From Lysinibacillus sp. FSL K6-0232 (lineage in GTDB: Bacteria > Bacillota > Bacilli > Bacillales_A > Planococcaceae), in the NCBI RefSeq assembly GCF_038008325.1, contig NZ_JBBOYW010000001.1:3999501-4063500 (forward strand): DNA of 64,000 nt, written 5' to 3'. Under the pieces are notes generated by a model. That model was given only the letters and a program-made list of their open reading frames with translations, was not told the DNA's origin and did not search any database. Below are positions 1 through 9,304 of this stretch, piece after piece (positions within the stretch are counted from its first letter, which is position 1; every line of letters begins with the position of its first letter). Both the position numbers and the translations under genes were made by a program.

Positions 1-911
1 ATCAACTGTAAATCTACACCTAAACGGACATTGGATAGACAAGTTGCTGCCTCCTCACTTGTTAAAATCCTTGCATGTGTAAGTGTTCCTAAAGCTCGAT
101 AAACTCGATCCTCTAAGGCAAGGTTTGCCTTTTCCATCAACTTACCTCTTGCATGCCGTTCTTTTTGTATAATTTTTTCAGCAACACTTTGTATATCTGC
201 TAAAATATCCTCTTCTGTCTTGCCAAGTGTAATTTGGTTAGACACTTGATAAACATTTCCTAAATTTTCGCTTCCTTCACCATATATGCCTCTTACCGTC
301 ATACCTAGACGTGTCATGGCATTAATAATTTGATTCATCTGCCCAGTTAGTGTAAGCGCAGGTAGATGCATCATCACGGATGCTCGAAGCCCCGTACCAA
401 TATTGGTTGGACAGCTTGTTAAATAACCAAAGGTATCTCGAAATGCATATGGTAAAGATTTTTCTAAAATACGATCAATTTTATTTGCCTGTTCATAGGC
501 ACGTTGAAGCTGAAAACTTGCTGTCATACACTGGATGCGTAAATGGTCCTCTTCATTCACCATAATGCTAACGGATTCATCTTCAGAGAGAAGAATGGAG
601 CCCACCTTCTCCTTTTTAGCAAGCTGTGGACTAATTAAATGCTTCTCGACAAGAATTTGACGTTGCAATGGTGTTAAATCTTTTATTGCAAAATATGCAT
701 AATCATGTTGAAGATTTGAGCTATCGCTTATAGCATGTGTAACTGCTTGCTCCACCTGTAATGCCTCGTTCTCAGAGAAAACAAGTGGGAAGCGATAACC
801 ATCTAAATTTCGAGCAAGGCGAATTCGTGTGCTAATGACAATATCTGAATAATCGTCCTCAACACGCATCCACGTTGGGGTCGCACGCTCTAAAAACGAT
901 TCAATCATCAT
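1..911 (-). CDS. mcsB: Protein arginine kinase McsB (3' end cut by window edge)
   Basis: ATP:guanido phosphotransferase that phosphorylates arginines of CtsR and of proteins destined for ClpCP. About 303 N-terminal and central residues are present; the C-terminus lies outside the window. The translation begins MMIESFLERATPTWMRVEDD and contains the family block NIGTGLRASVMMHLPAL (about positions 350-410), typical of the guanido kinase catalytic domain. The start ATG overlaps the mcsA stop as ATGA, so the two are translationally coupled. It is the third gene of the ctsR operon and is expected to be under the CtsR box near 1970. Identification is firm from sequence plus gene order. Confidence 0.95.
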   Translation of the reverse strand, partial: MMIESFLERATPTWMRVEDDYSDIVISTRIRLARNLDGYRFPLVFSENEALQVEQAVTHAISDSSNLQHDYAYFAIKDLTPLQRQILVEKHLISPQLAKKEKVGSILLSEDESVSIMVNEEDHLRIQCMTASFQLQRAYEQANKIDRILEKSLPYAFRDTFGYLTSCPTNIGTGLRASVMMHLPALTLTGQMNQIINAMTRLGMTVRGIYGEGSENLGNVYQVSNQITLGKTEEDILADIQSVAEKIIQKERHARGKLMEKANLALEDRVYRALGTLTHARILTSEEAATCLSNVRLGVDLQL

Positions 912-1459
912 GACACATCACCACCTTCAAATTGTAGTTGCTTCTCAAGCTCCTTCACTTCATCTCGAAGCTTTGCTGCCTCTTCAAATTGCTCTTCATC
1001 TACGGCTAATTTCATCCGTTTTCGAATATCTTCAATTTGCTTTTTAATAACATATACATTGCTATGTGCGCCGGGCATTTTCCCAATATGTTGTGGGCCT
1101 GCCTGTATACGATTAAAAAGCTTCGGTAAATGCTCGTTAAAGGCGTCATAACAGCTTGGGCAGCCAAATTTACCTTCTTTTAAAAATTGCTTATAGGTAA
1201 AGCCACATTGTGGGCAAGTTTGCTGTGGTGGTGGCGTCTGCTGCTTTTCCCCCACCTTCTGCCATGTCGGTGAGCCAAACCAGTTAGACAATAGCTGTTG
1301 AATGGAGATAGGCTCTTGTTTAAATTCTGCATGAAATGGATGGAATTGTGAGGCGCAGACGTCACAATAATGGTGCTCCACCTTTTGCCCATTTTGAACT
1401 TGTGTTACAGTAACTGTTGCATTACGTTGTTGACAATGTTCGCATATCATTTCCATCAC
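908..1459 (-). CDS. mcsA: McsA, zinc-binding activator of McsB
   Basis: Adaptor that binds and activates the arginine kinase McsB within the CtsR/ClpC heat-shock circuit. The 183-residue protein has the expected paired CxxC zinc sites: CEHC (residues 6-9) with CDVC near 32-35, and CPQC near 81-84 with CPSC near 99-102. A C-terminal UVR-type helical motif (VDEEQFEEAAKLRDEVKELE) ends the protein. Length is normal for the family. It lies 4 bp after ctsR and overlaps mcsB by 4 bp, the classical Firmicutes order. Confidence 0.96.
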   Translation of the reverse strand: MMEMICEHCQQRNATVTVTQVQNGQKVEHHYCDVCASQFHPFHAEFKQEPISIQQLLSNWFGSPTWQKVGEKQQTPPPQQTCPQCGFTYKQFLKEGKFGCPSCYDAFNEHLPKLFNRIQAGPQHIGKMPGAHSNVYVIKKQIEDIRKRMKLAVDEEQFEEAAKLRDEVKELEKQLQFEGGDVS

Positions 1460-1463
1460 CTCA

Positions 1464-1934
1464 CTATTTTTGTTGTTCGTATTTTATTGTTGTCAGCATC
1501 GCTCGTAAGATTTTAGCCCGAATGCTATCTCTTAACGGAAGATGTAAATCAATTGTTGAGCGATCAATTGCTGCTAACATTAATTTCGCTTCTCGTTTTG
1601 AAATTACCTGCTCATCAATAAGCCGATAAATTAAATCTTCTGCCATCGTTTGCGATGCTCCATCCTCAATTTGCTTAAGAACATCGTCAATCAAATCAAT
1701 ATGTGAATTCGCACGGACACGTAAAATTCGAATGTATCCACCACCACCACGTTTGCTCTCAACAAGGTAACCCCGCTCAGCAGTAAATCTTGTGTTAATA
1801 ACATAATTTATTTGTGATGGTACACATTGAAATTTATCAGCAATTTCACTACGCTTTATTTCAATATGCCCTTCCCCACCTAATTCAAGTACCTGCTTTA
1901 AGTAACCTTCTATGATGTCTGATATATTACGCAT
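1464..1934 (-). CDS. ctsR: Transcriptional repressor CtsR
   Basis: Class III heat-shock repressor of clp genes. The 156-residue protein begins MRNISDIIEGYLKQVLE and carries the winged-helix region EIADKFQCVPSQINYVINTRF followed by the glycine-rich wing RGGGGYIRI (residues about 62-70), which contacts DNA and is the site of heat sensing in Bacillus CtsR. First gene of ctsR-mcsA-mcsB; clpC would be expected next, outside the window. Its own promoter carries a perfect operator, so autoregulation is directly supported. Confidence 0.97.
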   Translation of the reverse strand: MRNISDIIEGYLKQVLELGGEGHIEIKRSEIADKFQCVPSQINYVINTRFTAERGYLVESKRGGGGYIRILRVRANSHIDLIDDVLKQIEDGASQTMAEDLIYRLIDEQVISKREAKLMLAAIDRSTIDLHLPLRDSIRAKILRAMLTTIKYEQQK

Positions 1935-1965
1935 TTTAGGAATACACCTCGCTTACTTCACTGAC

Positions 1966-1992
1966 TTTGACTATCTTTGACTTTCTTTGAGT
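1966..1992 (-). promoter_or_regulatory. CtsR operator (heptad repeats)
   Basis: On the minus strand AGTCAAA-GAT-AGTCAAA (1966-1982) matches the CtsR consensus RGTCAAANANRGTCAAA exactly. A third, degenerate heptad (ACTCAAA, 1986-1992) continues the same 10-bp period. The boxes lie directly downstream of the -10 element, so bound CtsR would block initiation. Confidence 0.92.
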
Positions 1993-1994
1993 AT

Positions 1995-2024
1995 ATTATA
2001 CAAAACGCTTGAAAATAATTGCAA
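1995..2024 (-). promoter_or_regulatory. Sigma-A promoter of ctsR operon
   Basis: On the minus strand a -35 TTGCAA (2019-2024) is separated by 18 bp from a consensus -10 TATAAT (1995-2000). The CtsR boxes follow immediately. Confidence 0.75.
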
Positions 2025-2143
2025 TTAATTCGCCTATAGAAAATAAAAAAAGCTGCTCAAGCGCTTTACAATGCAGAATTTTAGCTACTATTACATATGC
2101 TTGATCAATTATTCGTACATATAATGTACCCTTTTTGGCTATC

Positions 2144-2181
2144 AAAAAAACGCAAGCATATGCAACTAGCATATACTTGCG
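2144..2181 (-). terminator. Rho-independent terminator of the DUF4870 gene
   Basis: A 13-bp inverted repeat (CGCAAGCATATGC / GCATATACTTGCG, one G-T mismatch, 5-nt loop) is followed on the minus strand by seven T residues. Confidence 0.85.
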
Positions 2182-2191
2182 CTTATAAAAA

Positions 2192-2497
2192 TTATACCCA
2201 ACGACCTACAATTGGATAACGCCAAGGCTCATCAGACAAGGCTTTTACAATACCGATAATTGGTACAATAAATACCATAATACCGAAAATAATTAAAAAC
2301 GGTAAGCCTATTAAGACAAAGCTTAATACACCAGCAATGGTTAGTAACACAGCCATCACAATTTGGAACAACAATGCCTGAATGGAAATAGCCTTTACTT
2401 CCTCATCTGAGCTAATTAGGAAAAAGATAATCGGTACTAACCATGGCGCAAAAAATGCACTTGCGTGTATGATGACTTTAGACCATTTACTCTCCAT
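2192..2497 (-). CDS. DUF4870-type small membrane protein
   Basis: About 101 residues with three hydrophobic segments (AFFAPWLVPIIFFLI, IVMAVLLTIAGVLSFVLIG, FLIIFGIMVFIVPIIGIV) and a C-terminal DEPWRYPIVGRWV. This pattern fits the DUF4870/Tic20-like family of small membrane proteins of unknown role. An upstream in-frame TTG would add four residues, but the AAAGGA ribosome binding site lies only one base before it, so the ATG giving MESKWSK is chosen; its 12-base spacing is rather long, so the start remains uncertain. Single-gene unit with its own terminator. Confidence 0.7.
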   Translation of the reverse strand: MESKWSKVIIHASAFFAPWLVPIIFFLISSDEEVKAISIQALLFQIVMAVLLTIAGVLSFVLIGLPFLIIFGIMVFIVPIIGIVKALSDEPWRYPIVGRWV

Positions 2498-2624
2498 ACT
2501 ATATATCAATCCTTTCTTGATGCTTTATTTATGTTTTTATGTACTACTATCTACGGAACTATACCCTTAATAGTTTCATATTAAATAAGAATTTTAAAAT
2601 TTTTTTGAGAGGTAGTGATAGAAA

Positions 2625-3308
2625 ATGGAATTTAACAGCACATTAGCAAATGAATATGAAAAAGGGATTCGACGTACACTCCCAAGCTATGATGCAATGC
2701 TTCGTTTAATACAAACCTTTTACTACTCTGCATTACCTGAAAAAGCTGAGCTATTAATTGTAGGAGCAGGAAGCGGCAACGAAATTTTACAGCTTGCTGA
2801 ACAAAGACCTCATTGGTCCTTTGTTGGCATTGATCCATCTGAATCTATGCTTCATGTGGCAAAGGAACGTTTGAAATCTTTATCAAATGCAATATCATTC
2901 CATCAAGGTACAATACTCAATACCACATTACCTTCCATGCAGTATGATGCAGCTAGCTGTGTACTCGTCCTTCATTTTATTCAGGACTATAAAGAAAAGC
3001 TAACTACATTAACAGCAGTAGCACGTTATTTAAAGCCTGGCGCACCATTTGTTCTTGTTTCAAAGTATGGACAACAAGGTACAGTAGAAACAGAGCTACA
3101 ATTTGATTTATGGCGTGCCTATTGGTTACAGCATACAAAGCTATCTGCCAAAGATGTAGCAGAGATGGAAAAATCCATCCGTGCTCTATCATTTATGAGG
3201 GAGGAAGAGATTGTAACATTGCTTCAGCAAGCAGGCTTTACAAAACCTTCTAGATTTTTTGCCACTACTTTATTTGGTGGTTGGGTATGCTTTAAAGAGG
3301 AACATTAA
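2625..3308 (+). CDS. Class I SAM-dependent methyltransferase
   Basis: A 227-residue Rossmann-fold methyltransferase. SAM motif I is visible as ELLIVGAGSGNEILQLAEQ (about residues 42-60), the acidic loop after strand 2 as FVGIDPSESML, and motif post-II/IV as YDAASCVLVLHFIQDYKEK. The substrate cannot be read from the sequence. The gene starts 11 bp after GAGGT and is followed 32 bp later by corA on the same strand, so the two may be cotranscribed, although no functional link is evident. Confidence 0.8.
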   Translation: MEFNSTLANEYEKGIRRTLPSYDAMLRLIQTFYYSALPEKAELLIVGAGSGNEILQLAEQRPHWSFVGIDPSESMLHVAKERLKSLSNAISFHQGTILNTTLPSMQYDAASCVLVLHFIQDYKEKLTTLTAVARYLKPGAPFVLVSKYGQQGTVETELQFDLWRAYWLQHTKLSAKDVAEMEKSIRALSFMREEEIVTLLQQAGFTKPSRFFATTLFGGWVCFKEEH

Positions 3309-3340
3309 AATTTCATAGTTAAAAACTTGAGGTGAATGCT

Positions 3341-4303
3341 GTGATACGCACCATTGGAATTACAAAACAACAACAATTACTTAAAGACTTCCCGCTGGAG
3401 GTCATCCGACAACAAGAGTTTGAATGGTATTGGGTTGATTTTAATTGCCCTACCATTGAGGAAGAATCATTATTAGAAACATTCTTTCATTTCCATCCAC
3501 TCGCTATTGAAGATTGCTTACTGCGGTTACAGCGTCCAAAGCTTGACTTTTATGACGACTTTCATTTTTTTGTTATTCATCGACTCAATGAAGAAACATT
3601 AGCTGCTGAGGAGGTCAATATTTTCACTTCCAATAAATTCATTGTGACATTCCATAAAAATCCTGCTCCTGAAATCGATAAGGTGCAAAAGATGATGGAA
3701 CAACAGTCAAAAAACTGGGAACGTGGAACAATTTACTTAACATATCAAACAATCGATAAAATCGTTGATAGTTATTTCCCACTTGTTTATAAAATTGAGG
3801 ATCACTTAAATGCACTTGAAGACGAGCTTACATATCAAAGCAATGTAAATGCCATGAAGATTGTCTTTGAATTCCGCAGTGACTTGCTCGATTTAAGACG
3901 TACTATTTTACCAATGCGTGACCTTTTATATCGGGTATTGAATTCTTATCGATTTTCACTAGATAAATCTGAGAGAGCTTATTTTGGAGATATCTACGAT
4001 CATCTACTTAAACTAACAGAGATGGTGGAATCTAATCGAGAGCTGACTGCGGATATGCGTGATAGTTATATGGCTATGAGCTCAAGTCGCATGAACGGCA
4101 TTATGATGACACTAACCATTGTTTCAACAATCTTTATCCCTTTAACATTTATTGCTGGCGTTTATGGCATGAATTTTGATAATATGCCTGAGCTACATGG
4201 GCGATATAGCTACTTTATTGTACTTGGTATTATGATTATTACCGCAATCTTAATGCTCATTGTCTTTAAGCTAAAAGGCTGGTTTAAATTATTTAAACCT
4301 TAA
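3341..4303 (+). CDS. corA: CorA-family divalent cation transporter
   Basis: Mg2+/Co2+ channel of the CorA family. The 320-residue protein has the long acidic cytoplasmic N-domain, then two C-terminal membrane helices with the signature YGMN (GVYGMNFDNMPEL) at the end of TM1, and a lysine-rich tail (FKLKGWFKLFKP). An upstream GTG (3332) is adjacent to the GAGG sequence; the GTG at 3341 lies 6 bases after GAGGTG and is the better start. The family also includes Ni and Zn transporters, so the ion is inferred. Confidence 0.88.
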   Translation: MIRTIGITKQQQLLKDFPLEVIRQQEFEWYWVDFNCPTIEEESLLETFFHFHPLAIEDCLLRLQRPKLDFYDDFHFFVIHRLNEETLAAEEVNIFTSNKFIVTFHKNPAPEIDKVQKMMEQQSKNWERGTIYLTYQTIDKIVDSYFPLVYKIEDHLNALEDELTYQSNVNAMKIVFEFRSDLLDLRRTILPMRDLLYRVLNSYRFSLDKSERAYFGDIYDHLLKLTEMVESNRELTADMRDSYMAMSSSRMNGIMMTLTIVSTIFIPLTFIAGVYGMNFDNMPELHGRYSYFIVLGIMIITAILMLIVFKLKGWFKLFKP

Positions 4304-4306
4304 AAA

Positions 4307-4344
4307 TTAAAAAGTCTGCTCGTTTTTGTTTTAACGAGCAGACT
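4307..4344 (-). terminator. Bidirectional terminator between corA and small membrane gene
   Basis: Perfect 11-bp stem AGTCTGCTCGT (4313-4323) / ACGAGCAGACT (4334-4344). On the minus strand it is followed by TTTTTAATTTTT; it can also end corA transcripts. Confidence 0.8.
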
Positions 4345-4353
4345 CATAATACA

Positions 4354-4563
4354 CTAGTATGGACCACGGTCATCAATTTTATTTTCACCCTGCTGTGGGA
4401 ATAAAAAGTATGCTAGCACTCCTGACCCTAATGTTGCGCAAATCGTAATTAATAATTGCTCAACGTCTGGTACTTCAGCATAATAGTTACGCAGCATATA
4501 AACAGAGCCGATTGCTACAATAACCATCACTGGAATAACAAATTTAAAACGCTTTTTCTCCAT
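4354..4563 (-). CDS. Small two-helix membrane protein, unknown
   Basis: A 69-residue protein starting MEKKRFKFVIPVMVIVAIG. It has a basic N-terminus, a first membrane helix (VIPVMVIVAIGSVYML), a short acidic loop (AEVPDVEQ) and a second helix (LLITICATLGSGVLAYFLF), with a polar tail. The longer frame starting 28 codons upstream is rejected because a strong GGAGGAGG sits 6 bases before this ATG. No family is recognised; the gene stands alone between two convergent or divergent units. Confidence 0.65.
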   Translation of the reverse strand: MEKKRFKFVIPVMVIVAIGSVYMLRNYYAEVPDVEQLLITICATLGSGVLAYFLFPQQGENKIDDRGPY

Positions 4564-4825
4564 AAAATACCTCCTCCAATCTTTTTTATATACCGTTCTA
4601 CTACCATAAACAGTTCGTATTTTACAGGTTTCCCATACTAAATTCAAATTTCCTTTGCTGGCAATATAAACAAATAGGCAAGTAAAAAAATAAAGAAATA
4701 AACCAAATTTATAACCAAATATCCAACAAAAAATAGTAAAATAGATTTAATACCATATGTTGATAAATGACAAAAGTATATTTGATGTTTAATTATTATA
4801 GATATTAAGAATGGAGCAATCAATA

Positions 4826-6136
4826 ATGAGTTGGTTTACAAAAAATAGTAGTCCAAGCTACTCAGTTGTTTTAACGCCTGAAAATTTTAAGGGGACTGTA
4901 CAATTGGAGGTTTCCAACCATCCAATTCTTCAAAAACAATTACAGCTTTTAAATTTAACAATTGAGGATTTAGCGATTATTAAGCAATTACAGCCATTAG
5001 CAAAAGACTTGATTCCAACAATGGTGGAGCAATTTTACGCAGCGATTAGTTTAAGTCAAGATTTACTTGATATTATTAATCGAACATCCCATATTGATCG
5101 TTTAAAAATTACACTTCATAAGCATTTAAGTGATATTTTTGAAAGCCATATTAACAGCGCTTACATTCATGAACGAAAAGCTATTGCCGAGGCTCACGTT
5201 CGAATTGGCTTGCAATCAAAATGGTATATTGCATCCTTCCAATCACTCACTACCACATTTGCAAATTTTGTGAATGACCTTGATATTTCAAAGCATGATG
5301 CAATCCGTGCTATTAATGCTTTTAGTAAAATTATTAATTTAGAGCAGCAGCTTGTTATCGAGGCATATGAAAAAGAAGAAGAGCGTATTCGCAAAGCGAC
5401 AGATGAAATGAAACATGCCCTTGTCACAACTATTCAAAGTACGGCTGAGGAGTTGAACTCGATTAGTGAGGAAACAGCAGCCTCATTATTAGTGATTTCC
5501 TCTCAAACAGATGATATTGCAGTGGCAACAAAGCAGGGCTTAAACTTCGTTGCAGATACACAGGAAAAGTCAAGACGTGGGCAACAACAGTTGCAAGAAC
5601 AAAATAATTTAATACAAGTTATTTTACAAAGCGTTAATAGCCTTGACGTGACAATGACCCAGCTGCGTACATCCTCTCAAAAGATTTCTGAAATTGTTGG
5701 GCTTGTCACAGGCATTGCCGATCAAACAAATCTATTAGCCTTAAACGCATCTATTGAAGCGGCTCGTGCAGGAGAACATGGCAAAGGCTTCGCAGTTGTA
5801 GCAGAGGAAGTTCGCAAGCTTGCAGAAGAAACAAAAAATGCCGTACAAAATGTTTCGCATCTTATTAAAGAAACTGAAAGCAATATTACAACAATGTCGA
5901 ATTCTGTGCTAAATGTTGATGAAAAAATTCAACATAGTGTTGCTACCCAAGGAAATTTATCGAAATCGTTTAATGATATTGCTGACGCTGTCGCAGGTAT
6001 TCAACAGCAATATATGAATACATCGAGGGATATTTCAGCGATTTCTAATTTAATTACTGAGCTATCACAAGGGGCTACACTTGTTTCTTCATCATCTGAT
6101 TCACTGATTAATGTAGTCAATGAACTAAATATCTAG
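4826..6136 (+). CDS. hemAT: HemAT-type heme aerotaxis receptor
   Basis: Soluble globin-coupled chemotaxis transducer that senses oxygen through heme. Residues about 1-180 match the Bacillus HemAT protoglobin domain ([35 protein letters not shown]); the histidine in AEAHVRIG aligns with the proximal heme ligand His123 of B. subtilis HemAT. The C-terminal half is a methyl-accepting signalling domain with the conserved hairpin tip [20 protein letters not shown]. No membrane segment is present, as expected. The start at 4826 is preferred to an ATG 5 codons upstream because GGAG lies 9 bases before it. A terminator follows directly. Confidence 0.92.
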   Translation: MSWFTKNSSPSYSVVLTPENFKGTVQLEVSNHPILQKQLQLLNLTIEDLAIIKQLQPLAKDLIPTMVEQFYAAISLSQDLLDIINRTSHIDRLKITLHKHLSDIFESHINSAYIHERKAIAEAHVRIGLQSKWYIASFQSLTTTFANFVNDLDISKHDAIRAINAFSKIINLEQQLVIEAYEKEEERIRKATDEMKHALVTTIQSTAEELNSISEETAASLLVISSQTDDIAVATKQGLNFVADTQEKSRRGQQQLQEQNNLIQVILQSVNSLDVTMTQLRTSSQKISEIVGLVTGIADQTNLLALNASIEAARAGEHGKGFAVVAEEVRKLAEETKNAVQNVSHLIKETESNITTMSNSVLNVDEKIQHSVATQGNLSKSFNDIADAVAGIQQQYMNTSRDISAISNLITELSQGATLVSSSSDSLINVVNELNI

Positions 6137-6144
6137 CAAAAAAA

Positions 6145-6180
6145 GGGGAACATCACTATTGTCAGTGAAGTTCCCTTTCT
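6145..6180. terminator. Shared terminator of hemAT and thioesterase gene
   Basis: Hairpin GGGAAC-ATCAC...AGTGA-GTTCCC with A-rich left and T-rich right flanks; convergent genes on both sides can use it. Confidence 0.75.
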
Positions 6181-6182
6181 AT

Positions 6183-6662
6183 TTAATGAGGCAAAGCACG
6201 CTTTTGTTTACGGTGCTCGCGTCTTGCTGGCCCTGTTTCAAATAAGCGCTTCTCCTCATCTGTTTCAGGATAAATAGCAGGCACTGGTGTTGGTTTTCCT
6301 TTTTCGTCTACTGCCACCATCGTTACAAATGATTCTGTTGTTAGCTTTTCTTCTCCCGTTTCTATATTGCGAGAAATAACGCGCACATAAACCTCCATGG
6401 AAGAACGTCCAGTAGAGGATACAATACTTTCTATTTCAAGAATATCTCCTACATGTGCTGCGGATAAAAAGTCAACTGAATCAATTGAAGCTGTTACTAC
6501 CTGTCCTTTTGCATGCTTCATTGCTGTAATAGCAGCAATTTCATCAATATAGGCTAACACTCTTCCACCAAAAATGGAGTTGTGGTAATTTGTATCTGGA
6601 GGTAATACGAGACGTGATTGAACCGTACGTGATTGGCTCATGGGTACAGCGTTGTTTGTCAT
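6183..6662 (-). CDS. Acyl-CoA thioesterase (YkhA-like hotdog fold)
   Basis: Hydrolyses acyl-CoA thioesters. The 159-residue hotdog protein shows the YkhA/BFIT-family block NYHNSIFGGRVLAYIDEIAAI, with the catalytic Asp/Asn region, followed by VDFLSAAHVGDILEIES and SSMEVYVRVISRNIETGE. The basic C-terminus (RREHRKQKRALPH) is also typical of this group. GGGGAG lies 11 bases before the ATG. Monocistronic by its flanking terminator and the divergent spacing. Confidence 0.88.
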   Translation of the reverse strand: MTNNAVPMSQSRTVQSRLVLPPDTNYHNSIFGGRVLAYIDEIAAITAMKHAKGQVVTASIDSVDFLSAAHVGDILEIESIVSSTGRSSMEVYVRVISRNIETGEEKLTTESFVTMVAVDEKGKPTPVPAIYPETDEEKRLFETGPARREHRKQKRALPH

Positions 6663-6730
6663 AGTTCTAGTAACTCCCCTTCATGTATATTCTGTCGTCA
6701 TCGTATCGCAGAAAAAGTGCTGATGCAAAT

Positions 6731-8158
6731 TTAGAACGACTTTTTCATCGTAACAAATTTCATATCTGTCATTTCCTCAATCGCCCATTTAATACCTTCG
6801 CGTCCATAACCACTCATCTTTACACCACCGTACGGCATATTGTCTACCCTAAAGGTTGGAATATCATTAATAATGACAGCACCTGCCTGTAGCTCCTCTG
6901 CTGCGTATAGAGCGTCTGATAGTATATTCGTGTAAATTCCTGCATTTAAGCCAAGGTCTGAGTTATTAACAAGTCGAATAGCGTCGTCTAATGTTTCATA
7001 TGAAACAATTGACACGATTGGTGCGAATGTTTCCTGACAAATAATTTTCATATCCGCCTTTACATTTGTCATAACAGTTGGCGTTAAAGTACGCTCCGTA
7101 AAGACACCACCTGTTGCCATAACAGCACCTTGTGCTTGAGCCTCCTCAATCCATCCCTTTATTCGTTCAATCTCGTTTGGATGGATCATGGCACTAACAT
7201 CCGTATTTTTATCGAATGGATCACCTACGACAAGCTTTTTAGTTTCTTCTACAAACGCTTTTGTAAATTCATCAATAATCGAGGCGTGTACATAAATGCG
7301 CTGTAATGAAATACATACTTGTCCGGCAAAGTTAAATGCCCCACCTACACAGCGTTTAATAACTTTATCGATTGGTGTCGATGGTTCAACAATTACTGCT
7401 GCGTTGGAGCCAAGCTCTAATGTTACCTTCCGCAAGCCTACTTTTTCTTTTATACCTAAGCCAACCTTACCGCTACCTGTAAATGTTACCTTTTTAACAT
7501 ATGGATGTGTAATAAGCGTATCACTTAATTCACCACCACTGCCTGTCACTATTTGTAACGCACCATCTGGTAAGCCTGCCTCTTTAAAAATCTCTGCCAT
7601 TGTCAGGGCACTTAATGGCGTTTGTGTCGCTGGCTTTAACACAACTGTATTCCCTACTGCAAATGCTGGACCTAATTTATGCGCTACTAAATTAAATGGA
7701 AAATTAAATGGCGTAATAGCTGAAATAACACCTAATGGCTCTCGCTTTGTCCAGCCAATATAATCTCCTGCTCCCGGTGCTGCATCCATTGGTACAGTTT
7801 CACCTTTCGCTTGCTTAGCACCTTCTGCCGCAAATTGATATGTTGCAATGGTACGTTCAACTTCAGCTAATCCTGCCGTTAAAGGTTTCCCTGCCTCTAA
7901 TGCTAAAATCTCTGCAAACTCCTCTTTGCGTTGTCGCATAATGTCGACTACTCTATATAATATTTCGGCACGCTCATAGGCTGTTGTCTTTTTAAATGTT
8001 TGAAATGTCCGTTGTGCACCTTCGATAGCTCTCTCCACATCTTGAATGGATGCCTTTGCTACGTGGGCAACAACATCTCCACTATATGGAGATATTAGCT
8101 TATAGCTATCCTCCGTAGCCTGCCATTGACCATCTATCCATAGTTTTGTTTCCTTCAT
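6731..8158 (-). CDS. Aldehyde dehydrogenase family protein
   Basis: NAD(P)-dependent oxidation of an aldehyde; about 475 residues, the usual ALDH length. Visible signatures are the Rossmann/cofactor region ITPFNFPFNLVAHKLGPAF, the glutamate loop VTLELGSNAAVIV, and the catalytic cysteine in FNFAGQVCISLQRIYV. The VCISLQRI form resembles the lactaldehyde/phosphonoacetaldehyde/GapN-like branch rather than betaine aldehyde dehydrogenases, but the substrate is not determined. The ATG (MKETKLW) is chosen because GGAGGTG ends 9 bases before it; the longer frame would put the start inside that site. It follows the DUF4003-like gene by 42 bp on the same strand. Confidence 0.88.
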   Translation of the reverse strand: MKETKLWIDGQWQATEDSYKLISPYSGDVVAHVAKASIQDVERAIEGAQRTFQTFKKTTAYERAEILYRVVDIMRQRKEEFAEILALEAGKPLTAGLAEVERTIATYQFAAEGAKQAKGETVPMDAAPGAGDYIGWTKREPLGVISAITPFNFPFNLVAHKLGPAFAVGNTVVLKPATQTPLSALTMAEIFKEAGLPDGALQIVTGSGGELSDTLITHPYVKKVTFTGSGKVGLGIKEKVGLRKVTLELGSNAAVIVEPSTPIDKVIKRCVGGAFNFAGQVCISLQRIYVHASIIDEFTKAFVEETKKLVVGDPFDKNTDVSAMIHPNEIERIKGWIEEAQAQGAVMATGGVFTERTLTPTVMTNVKADMKIICQETFAPIVSIVSYETLDDAIRLVNNSDLGLNAGIYTNILSDALYAAEELQAGAVIINDIPTFRVDNMPYGGVKMSGYGREGIKWAIEEMTDMKFVTMKKSF

Positions 8159-8200
8159 CTTTCCATGCACCTCCAAATAATCAAGTTCTTCTTTATTTTA

Positions 8201-9169
8201 TCATGAAGAACTAGAATTAGATGCTATGGCGGCTGCACTAACTGCTGCCATCATCGCTGCTTGCTGTGCCTGAATTAATAATTCTATGGAGGCCATCATT
8301 GTCATCGACAACGATTGTTGTACATTTGCTATATCGTAAATAGCAATTTGCACAGCCATAAAGAGCACGAACTCACGATGCCATTTTAATAATTTTAAAC
8401 TCTTTAATTCATGGTACAAGTCAATAATATCCTGAAGCTGTGTTTGATTAAGATCAAGTATTGCTAAAAATCCAAGTAGAGGGTAATGCATAGTCTTTAC
8501 TTTTGTCTGTTGTTTTTTGAATGTATCACGGATCGCTACAACGCTTGCTACTAGCTGATGATCATATTGCGGAGATAGCAGCGTTAAAACTTGTGAAAGC
8601 CATTGCAGGTCATTACCAGTTGTAAATCTATATGTTCGTAATTCTTTATAGTAACGATTCATTGTATCTGCGCGTAGCTCAATATCGTCAGATGGACTGC
8701 TCAATAAAATCGCATAAGGAATGTCCTCATAAGATGTTAAAAATGGATGATGCTTACGAATTGCATCAAATAAAGCTCTAGCCTTTTGAGCATGCGTCTT
8801 TTTCTCATATTCGTTCTCCGTTAAAAACTGTGCACCAATAAAGCTAAAATTGCCACTTCTGAATTTTGCCTCTTTTAAAATATTTACATTTGTTAATAAA
8901 TCCTTAACTGCCTTTTCTGCATCCTCCTGCTCCATTAAATTTGCAGCGATGCTATAGCCAACCGTTGTTCGTAAAGGGGACATCCATGAGCTCTGCTTCT
9001 TCATTTCCTGCAATACTGCTTTATACTTATCTGCATCAAATGTTTTTCCTGAAGCTAGAAATGTACTAGCAATGGCTAAAATAATCTTGCGATCAACTGT
9101 CCAACCAGCAGCTTTTGATATATTCTCAACTGTATTTGTCAATTGATTTTCAATCATCACGTAATCCAT
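8201..9169 (-). CDS. DUF4003-like protein of unknown function
   Basis: A 322-residue, largely helical soluble protein. The blocks LRTTVGYSIAANLMEQEDAEKAV, LLTNVNILKEAKFRSGNFSFIGAQFL and HPFLTSYEDIPYAILLS fit the Bacillaceae DUF4003 family as I remember it; this assignment is from memory and unverified. The C-terminus is a low-complexity Ala/Met/Ser stretch (QQAAMMAAVSAAAIASNSSSS). AAGGAG lies 9 bases before the ATG. Likely first gene of a two-gene unit with the downstream aldehyde dehydrogenase; no function is proposed. Confidence 0.65.
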   Translation of the reverse strand: MDYVMIENQLTNTVENISKAAGWTVDRKIILAIASTFLASGKTFDADKYKAVLQEMKKQSSWMSPLRTTVGYSIAANLMEQEDAEKAVKDLLTNVNILKEAKFRSGNFSFIGAQFLTENEYEKKTHAQKARALFDAIRKHHPFLTSYEDIPYAILLSSPSDDIELRADTMNRYYKELRTYRFTTGNDLQWLSQVLTLLSPQYDHQLVASVVAIRDTFKKQQTKVKTMHYPLLGFLAILDLNQTQLQDIIDLYHELKSLKLLKWHREFVLFMAVQIAIYDIANVQQSLSMTMMASIELLIQAQQAAMMAAVSAAAIASNSSSS

Positions 9170-9304
9170 TATTGGTCACTCCTTTTCTCAATTTACGTTA
9201 CATAACGCTAGAAAGATTCACTTTCTTGTAACAATTAACATAAAAAGTAAACTTAATTTAATATATGTTACCTGATTTATTTGGTTTAATAAGGAATATC
9301 AACA